The notes beneath the pieces were generated by a model, which made no database searches, was not told the DNA's origin, and was given only the letters and a program-made list of their open reading frames with translations. From assembly GCF_029689945.1 (NCBI RefSeq), contig NZ_CP121451.1:806001-870000 (forward strand): a stretch of DNA of 64,000 nt. The letters are read 5' to 3'. Both the position numbers and the translations under genes were made by a program. Positions 38,689-48,687 of the stretch are shown piece by piece; positions within the stretch are counted from its first letter, which is position 1; each line of letters begins with the position of its first letter. The stretch is from Paenibacillus amylolyticus. Lineage in GTDB: Bacteria > Bacillota > Bacilli > Paenibacillales > Paenibacillaceae.

Positions 38689-39540
38689 TTAAAATTCTTC
38701 GTATTCACTCGGGTCCTGATCCCACAGCCGTCCATCTGGACGATTAAATGCCGAGATGACCTGCATCTCTTCTGTGCTAAGCTCGAAATCGAATATATCG
38801 ATATTTTCCTGCTGATGCTGCAATGAACCGGCCTTTGGAATGGGGATGGAACCCAGCTGAACATGCCAGCGCAGAATGATCTGAGTCGGCGTTTTGCCGT
38901 GGGTTTCCGCGATTCGAAGAATGTTCTCATCCTTTAGAATATCCTGTACGGCATCATTGCCACGGCCAATCGGACTCCAGGACTCGTTCACAATGCCATG
39001 CTTAGCGTCCTGTTCCCGCTGACCAGCTTGGTCAAAGAACGGATGCAGCTCTATCTGATTCAAGCTCGGCGCGACCCCCGTTTCCTTGATCAGGCGTTCA
39101 TTATGCTCGGGCAGGAAGTTGCTGACGCCGATAGAGCGGATATATCCGCGTTTTTTGGCTTCGATCAGCGCTTGCCATGCCTCGACATACATGTCCTTCT
39201 TCGGATTGGGCCAGTGAATCAGATACAGGTCGTAATAATCCAGGTCCGCTCTGTACAGGGATTCCTGAATCGCCACGAGTGCTTTATCCTGAGCGTGATA
39301 ACGTCCCGGCAGCTTCGAGGAAATGAGTAATTCTTCTCTGGCGATGGAGCTTTGCTTGATTGCTCTGCCCACCGTTGCCTCATTCTCATAGTTATATGCC
39401 GTATCAATCAATCGATAACCTGCATCCATGGCAGACGCAATCGATTTAACGCCTGCTTCACCTTTTAAACTATAGGTACCAAATCCAATTGCAGGCACTT
39501 TCAATCCATCATTCAACGTGTATTCCGGGATATGATTCAT
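38689..39540 (-). CDS. Aldo/keto reductase
   Basis: 283 residues. The (beta/alpha)8 NADPH-dependent reductase has the three family signatures: GFGTYSLKGEAGVKSIASAM and GYRLIDTAYNYENEATVGRA with the catalytic Asp and Tyr, LYLIHWPNPKKDMYVEAWQA with the catalytic His, and IPIPKAGSLQHQQEN for cofactor binding. It reduces small aldehydes or ketones in the cytoplasm. The ATG at 39540 is 9 bases after AGGAG; the in-frame ATG at 39561 has no ribosome binding site. It stands alone with no clear operon partner. Confidence 0.9.
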   Translation of the reverse strand: MNHIPEYTLNDGLKVPAIGFGTYSLKGEAGVKSIASAMDAGYRLIDTAYNYENEATVGRAIKQSSIAREELLISSKLPGRYHAQDKALVAIQESLYRADLDYYDLYLIHWPNPKKDMYVEAWQALIEAKKRGYIRSIGVSNFLPEHNERLIKETGVAPSLNQIELHPFFDQAGQREQDAKHGIVNESWSPIGRGNDAVQDILKDENILRIAETHGKTPTQIILRWHVQLGSIPIPKAGSLQHQQENIDIFDFELSTEEMQVISAFNRPDGRLWDQDPSEYEEF

Positions 39541-39714
39541 TCGAGAACTCTCCTTTGCCAAAAGGTTAGATTATCGTTCCGAGATTCAACTGTTAGAGAT
39601 TGTTCTTCCTCTCGTTATTCTACCCCTTCACGCCGGCTTGAATCAATGTGATTCCCTTTACATCTACGCTGTCCAATGACTTCAACTCGGTGGACCTATC
39701 ACAGACATATACAC

Positions 39715-40699
39715 CTATTTGCCATCTCCAATAATTAAATCTGTGATGATGTCTAACTGTTTCTCTACCGCAATAGGGTCACTTGGCAGGAATTGATCAA
39801 AGTTAATGGAGTACACGTGACCCGCTTTCCCGGCTGGTGAGGCATCGATCAACTTTTGCACATCCTTGAGCTTGTCCTCAGCACCCTCATTCACGGCCAG
39901 GAACAGACGGTCACCGATAAATTCGGGAATCACCTCAGTCGACACTTCCCACGTTTCGCCATGAATGACGTCCGACTCTACCTTCGCTGCCGGCTTCAGT
40001 CCAAGATATTTATAAATAATGTTGCCCCCATATTGCCATCTCCGTATACAAAAAGAGCATCTGGACGTACGTTTAATATAGAGAACGTTTCGTCCGCACG
40101 AACATAAGGGCTGATTTTCGCTTTGTACGCTGCGATTTTGGCTGCAAACTTCTCATTCCACTGCTTCGCTTCTTCCTGTTTTCCGAGAATATCCCAAACA
40201 TCTCTATATCTTTGATGGGTTCATTGTTCTGCTCGATCACAATCGTTGGCGCAATCTTACTCAACGCTTCATATCCACCCTCCGTGAGCTCGGCAAATGT
40301 AGGCGTCGTTACAATCAAGTCGGGTTGCAGGGACAAAATCTTCTCCGCATCCGGCGGTACGCCAACATCGGTAATCCCTGTTTTGTCGCTAATATGTGGA
40401 TTTTCTAAAATATATGTCGTTGTGCCAACCGGCTTCACTCCAAGCGCCATCAACTCACCCAAGTGATAGAAGCTGACAACTCGCTGTGGATTCACAGGAA
40501 TCTCGGTTTCACCTTTCAAATGTTGATATATCCGCGTTTCCGAAGCTGCGCTGTCTGTAGCTACAGCAGTAGTCGAATCCGATGAAGCTGGCTGGGAAGC
40601 CGTTGCTCCTGGAGTACTGCTGGTCTGGCATGCACTTAGAAGCAAGGATGTACATAATAACATCATCGCCCCAAAGGCTGGTCTTGAAAATCTGAACAT
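39715..40699 (-). CDS. Possible independently translated siderophore-binding lipoprotein (internal start)
   Basis: The ATG at 40699 has GGAAGGGG 8 bases upstream and opens with a complete lipoprotein signal peptide, MFRFSRPAFGAMMLLCTSLL then LSAC. A Fur-box-like sequence at 40725-40751 lies 26 bp upstream. These are the signs of a separate iron-regulated gene nested in the 3' half of the AraC frame. The product would bind a ferric siderophore outside the membrane. Either two products come from one frame, or the AraC stop has been lost by a base error. Confidence 0.6.
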
Positions 40700-41632
40700 G
40701 GATGTGTCCCCTTCCGCAATCCGTTGATAATAAGTCTCATTCTCATTATGAGAACCGGAGTTAGGGGTTACAATAGACGATTCTAACCAGCGTAATGGAT
40801 TATACTGAACCTGAACCGGTTGCCGATATTGCGTACGAAATTGAAGCGGCGATAAACCGGTATGCTTTTTGAACAAACGACTGAAATAATACATATCCGC
40901 ATACCCCACGTTGCTCGCGATTTCCTGGATACGGGCTTCGGACTTGAGAAGGTACTGCTTCGATCTGTGAACGCGCACGTGAATGAGATATTCGATGGGT
41001 CCCAATCCAATCTGGTGCTTGAACAAACGGGACAGATAGCTGGCGCTGCAATGGTATCTCTGGGCCAAGTCTTCGGCTGTAATTGGTTCACTATAGTGAT
41101 CGTGAATGTAGTGGATTGCCTCCGTAACAATATTGGGTCTGCTGCTTTCCTTTTTGGCCGATATCTGAATCTGTTGCCGCATGATCTCGTATACCAATGG
41201 GAGAAAGGCGGATTGTGCCTGTAGCTTGTCTAGGGGAGCAGGCTCTTGCCACAGGCGACTCATGGCTTCACACTTTTCCTGAATAGGAAGTAACGCATAC
41301 GGAGCAAATCCATACGTCACCTGGAAGCTCTTCTGATCTTCCGTCGATGTACACTCAGCTGTATATAGAAGCAAATAACAGGAAAAATCCGGATTCAACG
41401 GCATAATACTCAGCTCAGCATCTGCTCCTCCATGCAATATGTAAGGTGAACGGGTCTGATAGACCTCGCCTGATATGTTAATCCTAGCCTCTCCATGCAA
41501 AGTAATTATGAAAAAGCTGTTATGCGCCGCATTGTGATCAGGAACCGTGCCATGCTCCGCACGATAATACCGAATATCCAGTAATCTAACGGCCGTTCGG
41601 CTCCAGTGTTCGATATGAGCTTCCCAATCCAT
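39715..41632 (-). CDS. AraC-family regulator joined in frame to a siderophore-binding lipoprotein (two frameshifts in the second part)
   Basis: Residues 1-290 are an AraC regulator (cupin, then ITAEDLAQRYHCSASYLSRL and IQEIASNVGYADMYYFSRLF). With no stop codon the frame continues through a linker (SGSHNENETYYQRIAEGD) into MFRFSRPAFGAMMLLC, a hydrophobic core, the lipobox LLLSAC and an FhuD/FepB-type siderophore-binding domain (INPQRVVSFYHLGELMALGV; ILSLQPDLIVTTP). The breaks are at 40193-40195 and 40025-40029 (one G short each); repaired text reads MFGDILGKQEEAKQW and NMGGNIIYKYLGLKP. Known AraC-binding-protein fusions such as Bacillus Btr lack a signal peptide. The start at 41632 follows AGGAGGG. 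Confidence 0.75.
40725..40751. promoter_or_regulatory. Fur-box-like sequence inside the AraC-lipoprotein ORF
   Basis: TGATAATAAGTCTCATTCTC followed by ATTATGA is AT-rich and inverted-repeat-like, similar to the Fur consensus GATAATGATAATCATTATC. It lies just upstream of the internal lipoprotein start. Confidence 0.5.
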
Positions 41633-41685
41633 ACACGTTCCCTCCTACTTCTACGTTCTTAAAATATGCCTATTATATCACAGAC

Positions 41686-41717
41686 AAAAAGCCATCAACC
41701 TGGACGATTAATGGCTT
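41686..41717 (-). terminator. Terminator after the MscS-type channel gene
   Basis: AAGCCAT pairs with ATGGCTT, with a TTTTTGTC run after the hairpin on the minus strand. Confidence 0.75.
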
Positions 41718-41821
41718 ATGCATGAATAGTATTTTTTGAAAAGGTAGAGCTAGTATGAGTTCATATCTATCATGATTAATGACTATGAAATAGTTTTATC
41801 GCATCACTCTTCGATGAAATC

Positions 41822-43075
41822 CTAGTACTCTCGTACAAGTTGCTTATCTTCTTTCAGCTGCACAATGTCATGTCCGGTTGGATTCTGGAAGGCACGAAGT
41901 CCAAAGGTTTGCGCAACCGCAAAAATGTGGTCAAAGATATCCGCTTGCACATTCTCATATACACCCCAGTTGATATCATTGCTGAATGCATAGATTTCCA
42001 GAGGTAGTCCGCGATCTTCCGGTGCCAATTGTCTGACAATCATCGTCATATCTTTGTTGATCTTCGGATGATTTCTCAAATATTGATGGATATATTCCCG
42101 GAATACACCGACGTTGGTCAGCTGTCTGCCGTTCACATTGCTTTCGGTATTCACCTGGTGCTCCATGTTGTACGCTTGAATTTCCTTCAATTTTGCCGTG
42201 ACATAATCCGTAAGGTAGTGGATTTTCTCAAACTCGGCTACCATCTCTTCCGTACAAAAACGGATACTGCTGATATCAATATAGATACTCCGCTTAATCC
42301 TTCTGCCGCCAGACACCTGCATGCCTCTCCAGTTACGGAACGAATCCGAGATGAGGGCATAGCTTGGAATCATCGTAATGGTTTTATCAAAATTCATCAC
42401 TTTGACTGTGTTCAGTGTAATGTCGATGACGTCACCGTCCGCATTATACTTTGGCATCTCGATCCAGTCACCCACGCGTACCATATCGTTCGACGATAGC
42501 TGTACCCCGGCCACGAGACCAAGGATCGAGTCTTTGAATACGAGCATTAATACCGCCGATAACGCGCCAAGTCCACTGAGGATAATGAGCGGGTTCTGTC
42601 CAATCAGGCTGGAGATGACGATAATGCCTCCGATTATGAACAGGACAATCTTGGCTACCTGAATGTAGCTCTTGATTGGGCGAATCTTCGACACCTCATA
42701 GGTACGATAGATATCATCGAAGACATTAAGCAGAGCACTCAGAACCGTAATCATGATGACAATCATGTAGGTCATTGCTGCTTTTTCAATCAAAGCCTGA
42801 TAGGACGGGAATATATAAGCAGAATAATAGATAATAATCGCTGGTACGAGATGTGACAGCTTCTGAAATAAATTTTTCTGAACCACGATGTGGCCCCACT
42901 TGAAACGATTGTTACTTACGATACGATGCACCGTCTTCAGTACCACTCGCTTGGCAATAACATTCGCCATTACCGAGATTAGTGCGATAAAAACAATCAT
43001 GATAACATTCGCCAGATATCCAATAGCGGGTTCATTCATGCCAACTTCTTCTAGTTGATTTCGGATAAAGTCCAT
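41822..43075 (-). CDS. MscS-family mechanosensitive channel (YbdG/MscM-like)
   Basis: 417 residues. Three to five membrane segments fill the first 170 residues, then the MscS pore helix region (LIILSGLGALSAVLMLVFKD) and the beta domain (GLVAGVQLSSNDMVRVGDWIEMP) with the cytoplasmic cage. The length and the insert near residues 280-330 (YLTDYVTAKLKEIQAYNMEH) resemble Escherichia coli YbdG. It releases osmolytes at sudden osmotic downshift. The ATG at 43075 follows GGGAGG by 6 bases and is preferred to the start at 43093. Single-gene unit. Confidence 0.87.
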   Translation of the reverse strand: MDFIRNQLEEVGMNEPAIGYLANVIMIVFIALISVMANVIAKRVVLKTVHRIVSNNRFKWGHIVVQKNLFQKLSHLVPAIIIYYSAYIFPSYQALIEKAAMTYMIVIMITVLSALLNVFDDIYRTYEVSKIRPIKSYIQVAKIVLFIIGGIIVISSLIGQNPLIILSGLGALSAVLMLVFKDSILGLVAGVQLSSNDMVRVGDWIEMPKYNADGDVIDITLNTVKVMNFDKTITMIPSYALISDSFRNWRGMQVSGGRRIKRSIYIDISSIRFCTEEMVAEFEKIHYLTDYVTAKLKEIQAYNMEHQVNTESNVNGRQLTNVGVFREYIHQYLRNHPKINKDMTMIVRQLAPEDRGLPLEIYAFSNDINWGVYENVQADIFDHIFAVAQTFGLRAFQNPTGHDIVQLKEDKQLVREY

Positions 43076-43361
43076 GGTTACCTCCCAACGCAAAGTATGA
43101 ACTTATCATTATAGAGCAGATTCCATATTGAAGTAAAATTTCACAGGTCTCCAAAAAATAACATGATCCCTTATCCCATCTGAACGATTACGTCACACCA
43201 TCCATCAGGAAAAAGACACCTCCTCGCCATTAACTGCATGTGCAGATCACACGTCCAGTATTCTTTTCATTTGAGTAGGCTATGGGCGTAATCCCTTTAC
43301 ACCATTGACAGGACGAGGTAAGATCGCTTTGTCATCCGCCATGGAAAGGAGTGATATTAAT

Positions 43362-45100
43362 ATGAAATCATACGGGCCAAGCGTCACATCATCTCTAACC
43401 TTTGTGCTCTTAAATATAAGACATATAGATGGACAGGAAGGAAATAAGCAACATTCAGATAGCCATACACTAATCTACATCACTTCGGGGCAGGCGAAGC
43501 TTGATTGGAATGAGAATCCACCCTGCCCCGTGCGTCCAGGAAGCTGCTTCCTGCTTGCTCCAGGAACTTCATACCGTTTCTTACTGGAAAATGGTCAAGC
43601 AGTACATGGGTATGAAGTCATGTTTGACGGGATACGTATGCTGGATGCTCATCATGCTAAAGGGCAGCTCCGACGTGTACCAGCAAGCTTTCCGTATGAA
43701 GGAGAAATCTACTGGTTTGAGCAGCCCAAAATCAGGGAAATGTTAAATCGGTTGCATGCGGGACGTGGTCAGACCGATGAGCGTCAGGAGTTGCGGCGGC
43801 AGCGGCTTTTCCTTGATCTTCTGGATCATATCTGGGAGCAGCTTGGGGATACGGGGAAGGCGGCCCCCAGCATAAACCCGGCTATTCAGCGATCCATTCA
43901 CTACATGGAGCAACAATACGATCAGGAGCTGACGAGAGAACAACTTGCCCAGGTAGCCGATATGAGCCCGGGGTATTATTCTTCCATGTTTCGTAAGGAA
44001 ACGAGCAAAAGCCCGATGGACATGCTGGCCGAAATTCGGATCAGGCATGCAAAGCAAATGCTGGTCACCTCAGGCAGCTCTATACGTGATATTGCCCAAT
44101 TGGTCGGATTCAGCAATCAGTACTATTTCAGTACACGCTTTAAACAGGCGGTCGGCCTGTCGCCTACAGCATATGTGCAGCGCAATCATGAACAAGGCAT
44201 TGCCAGCTCACTGCAATACACTTCTTATCTGCGCTCCTCATTTTCGTTAAGGGAACGCGAGGCAGAAGAGCCACAGCGATTTGTCAGTCTCTTTTGGAAG
44301 ATCATTTAACCGTATTGGGCATTAAACCGATTGTACAGTATGCGCGTTCCGGTTATTACCAGAGATACTTGTCAAGCTCTCTGGATGGAGTGCAGAAGCT
44401 GGATGTTAGCCATATGGATTTTGGTCTTTTACGGCGAATGCGCCCGGATATGATTTTACTCGGGTTTGCCGATTTTGCCGCCGACGGGCGATATGAGCAG
44501 TTTGCTGAGATCGCTCCTACCTATGTATTTCAGAAAGCAGGAAGTGACTGGAGATCAACTCTTACGAGTATTGCCAGTCTTCTTCAACGGGAAGAGAAAG
44601 CCCGGCAAGCCATAAAGCGCTACGACGAACAGACAAGACAGGCACGCCAGGAATTGGCTGAAATGCTTCAAGGTGAGACCGTGGCACTGCTCCGCTTTCA
44701 TTTCAGGGAAGGGCTATGTCTCTATGGTGGTTCAGGCGGTTATTCCAGCTCTGTCCTTTATGATGACTTGGGCTTGAAGATGCCTTCGCTTCTTCAGGAA
44801 TGGGCCCATAGCGGTGCAAGAGCGGTCATCCCGATCAAGCCGGAGACTCTACGCCAGCTGGAAGCCGATCATTTGTTCGTCATTGTGGATGATGCCCAGA
44901 TTGAGCAGGCACGAACGTTGCGCCAGAGCTCGTTATGGAATGAGCTGGATGCAGTGCGAAACAATCAGGTGTATATGGGAACAACGGATATATGGATGAC
45001 ATTCGGAATGATTGCTCATGAACGAAAGATCCAGCATGTGCTGGAGTCACTCCGCAGCCACAGGGGTCATTCTTACGGTAACCAAAACCCAAAAGCATAA
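43362..45100 (+). CDS. Btr-like AraC regulator with siderophore-binding domain (frameshifted)
   Basis: About 579 residues. An N-terminal cupin sensor, an AraC double HTH at about 180-280 (LTREQLAQVADMSPGYYSSM; IRDIAQLVGFSNQYYFSTRF), then a cytoplasmic FeuA-like domain (LTVLGIKPIVQYARSGYYQR; MRPDMILLGFADFAADGRYE; TTDIWMTFGMIAHERKI). The layout is that of Bacillus Btr, which senses ferric bacillibactin and activates siderophore uptake. The break is TTTT at 44292-44295 (one T short), restoring RFVSLFLEDHLTVLG. The ATG at 43362 follows AAAGGAGTG. No signal peptide separates the domains. The siderophore-binding lipoprotein gene follows by 109 bp. Confidence 0.85.
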
Positions 45101-45172
45101 ACGGACAATCTCATAAATAAAATCAAACATTCCTGTATGGTGACAGTTCCCATACCCATGATAATATCTATA

Positions 45173-45193
45173 TGATAATGATAATCTTTATCA
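45173..45193 (+). promoter_or_regulatory. Fur box upstream of the siderophore-binding lipoprotein gene
   Basis: TGATAATGATAATCTTTATC followed by A matches the classic 19-bp Fur box closely. It lies 17 bp before the ATG and just before the AGGAGG, so Fur would block initiation in iron excess. Confidence 0.75.
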
Positions 45194-45209
45194 TATAGGA
45201 GGATACAAC

Positions 45210-46247
45210 ATGAGGAACATACGCAACCAGCTGATGCTGTGCTTTGCAGTATTTATGGTGGTGGTGCTTACGGCTTGTGGTAACACGAATTTAGCTAGCC
45301 CTGCTCAGGATAGCCCTTCAGATGAAACAAAAACCGTTGCGGCTTCGTCTGATGGAAACTCTTCGTCGGCCACAGCCAGCCAGCAAGGTGAAGCCCAGGT
45401 GAACTCGTTCAAACATGATTTCGGAAGCATTGAAGTCCCTGCTCATCCCGAGCGGATTGCGGGTTTATATCTTGAAGACTACCTTGCAGCCCTGGGAATT
45501 AAACCGGTAACACAGACGGTTATCGGCTCATTCTCACTGCAATATCTGCAGACATATATCGGGGACCTGCCTAAAGTGGATACTAGTGCAATTGATTTTG
45601 AAGCCATGCTCTCCGCGAGACCCGATCTCATCCTGCTCGCTTTCCCTAACTATGCGAACGATGGAAATTACGACAAGTTTTCCAGTATCGCACCTACTTA
45701 CGTTTTCGGACCCGATGCTCCAGATCAGTGGAGAGAAGCACTGCGAATGATTGGTAAGCTGACGGGCAAGCAGACTGAAGCGGAGAACATCCTGAATGAC
45801 TACGCGGATAAGGTAAAAGACGCCAAAGCCACACTCAAAGCCGCTATCGGGGAGGAAACGGTAGGATTTGTGCGTGTGCGCAGTAACAAGGAGATCCGAT
45901 TGTATGGCGGACCTGGAGGATATGTAGGCAATGTCCTCTATACCGATCTAGGGTTAAATCCGCCGCAGATCACCAAAGACTTGGCTTGGGGCGAAGATTC
46001 CAGCATGGCTGTCATCTCGTTGGAGGTTATTCCAGAGATTCAGGCAGATCATCTGTTCATTACTTATGATGAAGGAGGTAAGGAACTGGCTCAGGAGTTG
46101 CTCAATAGCAGCGTCTGGAAATCCCTTCCGGCAGTGAAGAATAATCGTGTCTATGAGGTAAGTATGGATCACTGGATGACTTTCGGGCCGCTAGCCTATA
46201 ACCAAAAGGTTGATGATGTGCTGCAAGCACTGGTCAAATCACAATAG
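45210..46247 (+). CDS. Iron-siderophore ABC transporter substrate-binding lipoprotein
   Basis: 345 residues. Lipoprotein signal peptide with lipobox LTAC near residue 20, a Ser/Thr-rich linker to about 65, then an FhuD/FeuA-type two-lobe binding domain (VPAHPERIAGLYLEDYLAAL; ARPDLILLAFPNYANDGNYD; GGPGGYVGNVLYTDLGL; MDHWMTFGPLAYNQKV). It is clearly related to the C-terminal domain of the preceding Btr-like regulator, as expected for a regulator and transporter that share a ligand. No permease or ATPase genes follow. The ATG follows ATAGGAGGA. Confidence 0.9.
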   Translation: MRNIRNQLMLCFAVFMVVVLTACGNTNLASPAQDSPSDETKTVAASSDGNSSSATASQQGEAQVNSFKHDFGSIEVPAHPERIAGLYLEDYLAALGIKPVTQTVIGSFSLQYLQTYIGDLPKVDTSAIDFEAMLSARPDLILLAFPNYANDGNYDKFSSIAPTYVFGPDAPDQWREALRMIGKLTGKQTEAENILNDYADKVKDAKATLKAAIGEETVGFVRVRSNKEIRLYGGPGGYVGNVLYTDLGLNPPQITKDLAWGEDSSMAVISLEVIPEIQADHLFITYDEGGKELAQELLNSSVWKSLPAVKNNRVYEVSMDHWMTFGPLAYNQKVDDVLQALVKSQ

Positions 46248-46286
46248 TATGTGCTAGAGATATGTCTACTCAGGAGGGAACAGAGC

Positions 46287-46934
46287 ATGGAAACCTATCA
46301 AACGATTGAGCAAACCATTCGCGAAAGACGTACCATTAATCAATTTACGGGAGAAGATATACCTGTACCGCTGATCATGGAGCTTCTGGATGCCGCTGTA
46401 TGGGCACCATTTCACTCCCGCAAGGAGCCTTGGCAATTCCTGATGTTTGTTGGAGAGGGACGCAAGCGTTTCTCGGACGCAGTTCTGGCTACTTATCCAG
46501 CGGACAAGCGTGAACAATATGGTGAGCGAGTCGAGCAAGCCTATTGCTCCGAGGTTCCAGTCCACCTCATTGTGTTGATTGACGAAGAGCCGCGGTGGAA
46601 GGAATGGGAAGAAGCCTTTTCGGCGGCAAGTGCTTTGATTCAGAATCTCCAGCTGTTGGCCTGGGAACGAGATATCGGGGTAGTCTGGAAGACCAATGAT
46701 TACAACTGGAGCCCTGTTTTTCGGGAGAGCGTGGGTGTGAAGCCAGGGCAAAAGATCGTTGGCACGCTTCATATGGGCTATTTCGACAAGTCGAAGGTTC
46801 GTCGTCCACGACCACGAACAGCCGTATCGGAAGCTGCTGACACTCGTGGATTCTTAAATAGAGTAAGAAGCATTCGGCTGACCAGGTATGACATAAATAC
46901 GCTCCCTACGAACAGAACAGTCCTCCTGGGCTGA
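46287..46934 (+). CDS. Nitroreductase-family oxidoreductase (C-terminus probably frameshifted)
   Basis: FMN-binding nitroreductase fold of about 190 residues. TIRERRTINQFTGEDIPVPL is the FMN-binding start, APFHSRKEPWQFLMF the middle signature, and GTLHMGYFDKSKVRRPRPRT the end. The last 36 residues (from about 46831) look wrong and run into a terminator hairpin; another frame gives KLLTLVDS with a stop at 46855-46857, so a base error near 46829-46832 is likely and the true end is about 46857. The ATG at 46287 follows AGGAGGG. It comes directly after the siderophore-binding gene, so it may be a flavin reductase for ferric siderophores, but this is inferred. Confidence 0.82.
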   Translation: METYQTIEQTIRERRTINQFTGEDIPVPLIMELLDAAVWAPFHSRKEPWQFLMFVGEGRKRFSDAVLATYPADKREQYGERVEQAYCSEVPVHLIVLIDEEPRWKEWEEAFSAASALIQNLQLLAWERDIGVVWKTNDYNWSPVFRESVGVKPGQKIVGTLHMGYFDKSKVRRPRPRTAVSEAADTRGFLNRVRSIRLTRYDINTLPTNRTVLLG

Positions 46935-46960
46935 CCTGCTCTGTTCGTGGGGAGCTTTTT
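46902..46960 (+). terminator. Terminator of the siderophore-binding/nitroreductase unit
   Basis: GCTCCC.ACGAACAG pairs with CTGTTCGT.GGGAGC, then TTTTTGCC. The extended nitroreductase frame overlaps it, which argues that the frame is wrong there. Confidence 0.88.
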
Positions 46961-46968
46961 GCCTTTTA

Positions 46969-47603
46969 CTATGCCAACAGGTTATATGAACTAAGTTCCA
47001 ATAACTCACTCACCGTCACCAAACGGTACCCTTCTGCGACCAGTTCCTCCACCAGCACACGAACCGCCTCCACCGACTGGGAACGATCCCCGTATCCGTC
47101 ATGGAATATGAGCACACTGCCGGGTTGCACCGCAGATCGGGTATGCTCCAGAATATGCTCAACGCCGGGATTGTCCCAATCTCTCGCATCACCGTTGACT
47201 GCACCAATCGTGCGATAACCGCGCTCCGCCGCCAGAGTCAGTATATCATCGTTTACGCCAAAATACGGTGGTCGGAAGCAGCGGGCAGATTGCCCTGTAA
47301 CTTCTTGAACAAGATTTTCTGCGCGTTGCAGCTCCTTCCCGGCTTCCTCCAGCGTCAGCTTGGTCAGGTCAGGATGAGTATACGTATGGTTGGCGATTTC
47401 ATGCCCCTCACGGTGCACCTCCGCCGCAATCTGCGGGTGAGCCTCCATCTCTTGGCCAATCATGAAAAATGTCGCCCGCCACCGGCACCGCGGAAAATCT
47501 CAAGCAATTGAGGTGTATATACCGGATGCGGCCCATCATCAAACGTGAACGCCACAACCTTTTCCCGAACAGACTCCTGCTCTACCATTGCGATATTGAC
47601 CAT
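46969..47603 (-). CDS. Polysaccharide deacetylase (NodB domain, frameshifted)
   Basis: About 211 residues. NodB homology: VVAFTFDDGPHPVYTPQLLE holds motif 1 with the catalytic Asp and metal Asp, HEIANHTYTHPDLTKL motif 2 with two metal-binding His, and CFRPPYFGVNDD motif 3. The break is the CCC at 47475-47477 (one G short), which restores GAGGGATFFMIGQEME. The N-terminus has no signal peptide, unlike many cell-wall deacetylases, so the location is unclear. It removes acetyl groups from peptidoglycan or chitooligomers. The ATG at 47603 follows GAGAGGGG. Confidence 0.87.
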
Positions 47604-47796
47604 ACTTAATGACCCCTCTCTGCGACTACCTGTTACATACTCCCTTATTATTCCATGTCCACAGAATCCGGTCTAGTCCAGAGATCACACCTTGCGAACT
47701 CCAGATCAAGCTGATATCTACCAGAAAGTGAATACAGCGAACGAGCACGCTAGTAGTAAGACCTTTTACTTCCACGCCCCCCAGTCCAGCCTGTAT

Positions 47797-48672
47797 CTAA
47801 CCTTTGATCGCACCTGCAATCATGCTCTTCTGCACCTGTTTGTTCAACAGCAGATAGATGACTACCGTTGGCACGGTCGTAATCATCAGTCCCGCACCAA
47901 TGATACCCCATTGCGTAATGTACGTCCCCACCATCGACATCATGCCCACCGTCAACGTCTGATAAGCCGTGTTATTAATGAACGTGACCGCAAACATCAG
48001 CTCATTCCAGCAGGACAGAAATGTGAAGATCGCTACCGTTGATATAGCCGGTGTTACCAGAGGCAGAATAATAGAGAAAAACGTCCGGTATATGCCGCAG
48101 CCGTCGATCACCGCCGACTCCTCCATCTCTCTCGGGATACCTTTGAAAAAACTGCCCAGAATGAATACCGCCATCGGAATGCCAAATGCCACATAGGGAA
48201 TGATCAGAGACCAGTAGCTGTTGAGCAGGCTCAGATTTTTCAAAATAATAAATAATGGCAGCAGCGCCGCATGAATCGGCACCATCATACCCAGCAAAAT
48301 GAGCGTCATCGTGAACCCGCTAAGCTTCCAGTTCATCCTCGTGATTGCGTATCCCGTCATGGAGGACAAGATCAGTACCAAGACAATGGAGGCCGCAGTA
48401 ACCAGCACACTATTCATAAAATAGGTCAGTACATGGCCGTCGGACATGGCTTTGGTGTAGTTGCTCCACAAAAACGATTTGGGCAATCCAGCCACATCAC
48501 CGCTGAAGATTTCACTGTTATCCTTCAGCGAGAACAGTGCCAGCCAGATGAGCGGGTAGATCTGCACAATCGCAACGAGGATCAGAAACGCTTGCAGGAA
48601 CACTTTCCCGATCGGTCCGGAGATGGACCTCGGCTTGGGCTTTTTTTGCAACATGACTTCTACGGTACTCAT
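47797..48672 (-). CDS. Carbohydrate ABC transporter permease (MalG type)
   Basis: 291 residues, six membrane segments. The EAA loop is EMEESAVIDGCGIYRTFFSI near residue 190, and the end QVQKSMIAGAIKG is typical. Third gene of a binding protein-permease-permease operon with a YesMN-type two-component pair upstream. Together with the MalF-type subunit it forms the channel; the ATPase is presumably supplied by a shared MsmX-type subunit elsewhere. It starts 15 bp after the stop of the MalF-type gene. Confidence 0.92.
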   Translation of the reverse strand: MSTVEVMLQKKPKPRSISGPIGKVFLQAFLILVAIVQIYPLIWLALFSLKDNSEIFSGDVAGLPKSFLWSNYTKAMSDGHVLTYFMNSVLVTAASIVLVLILSSMTGYAITRMNWKLSGFTMTLILLGMMVPIHAALLPLFIILKNLSLLNSYWSLIIPYVAFGIPMAVFILGSFFKGIPREMEESAVIDGCGIYRTFFSIILPLVTPAISTVAIFTFLSCWNELMFAVTFINNTAYQTLTVGMMSMVGTYITQWGIIGAGLMITTVPTVVIYLLLNKQVQKSMIAGAIKG

Positions 48673-48687
48673 GCCTTTTGCCTCCCT

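Noticed and set aside
46831..46934. Unusual C-terminal extension of the nitroreductase
   Set aside because: It reads through a strong terminator; a base error near 46829-46832 with a true stop at 46855-46857 is simpler.
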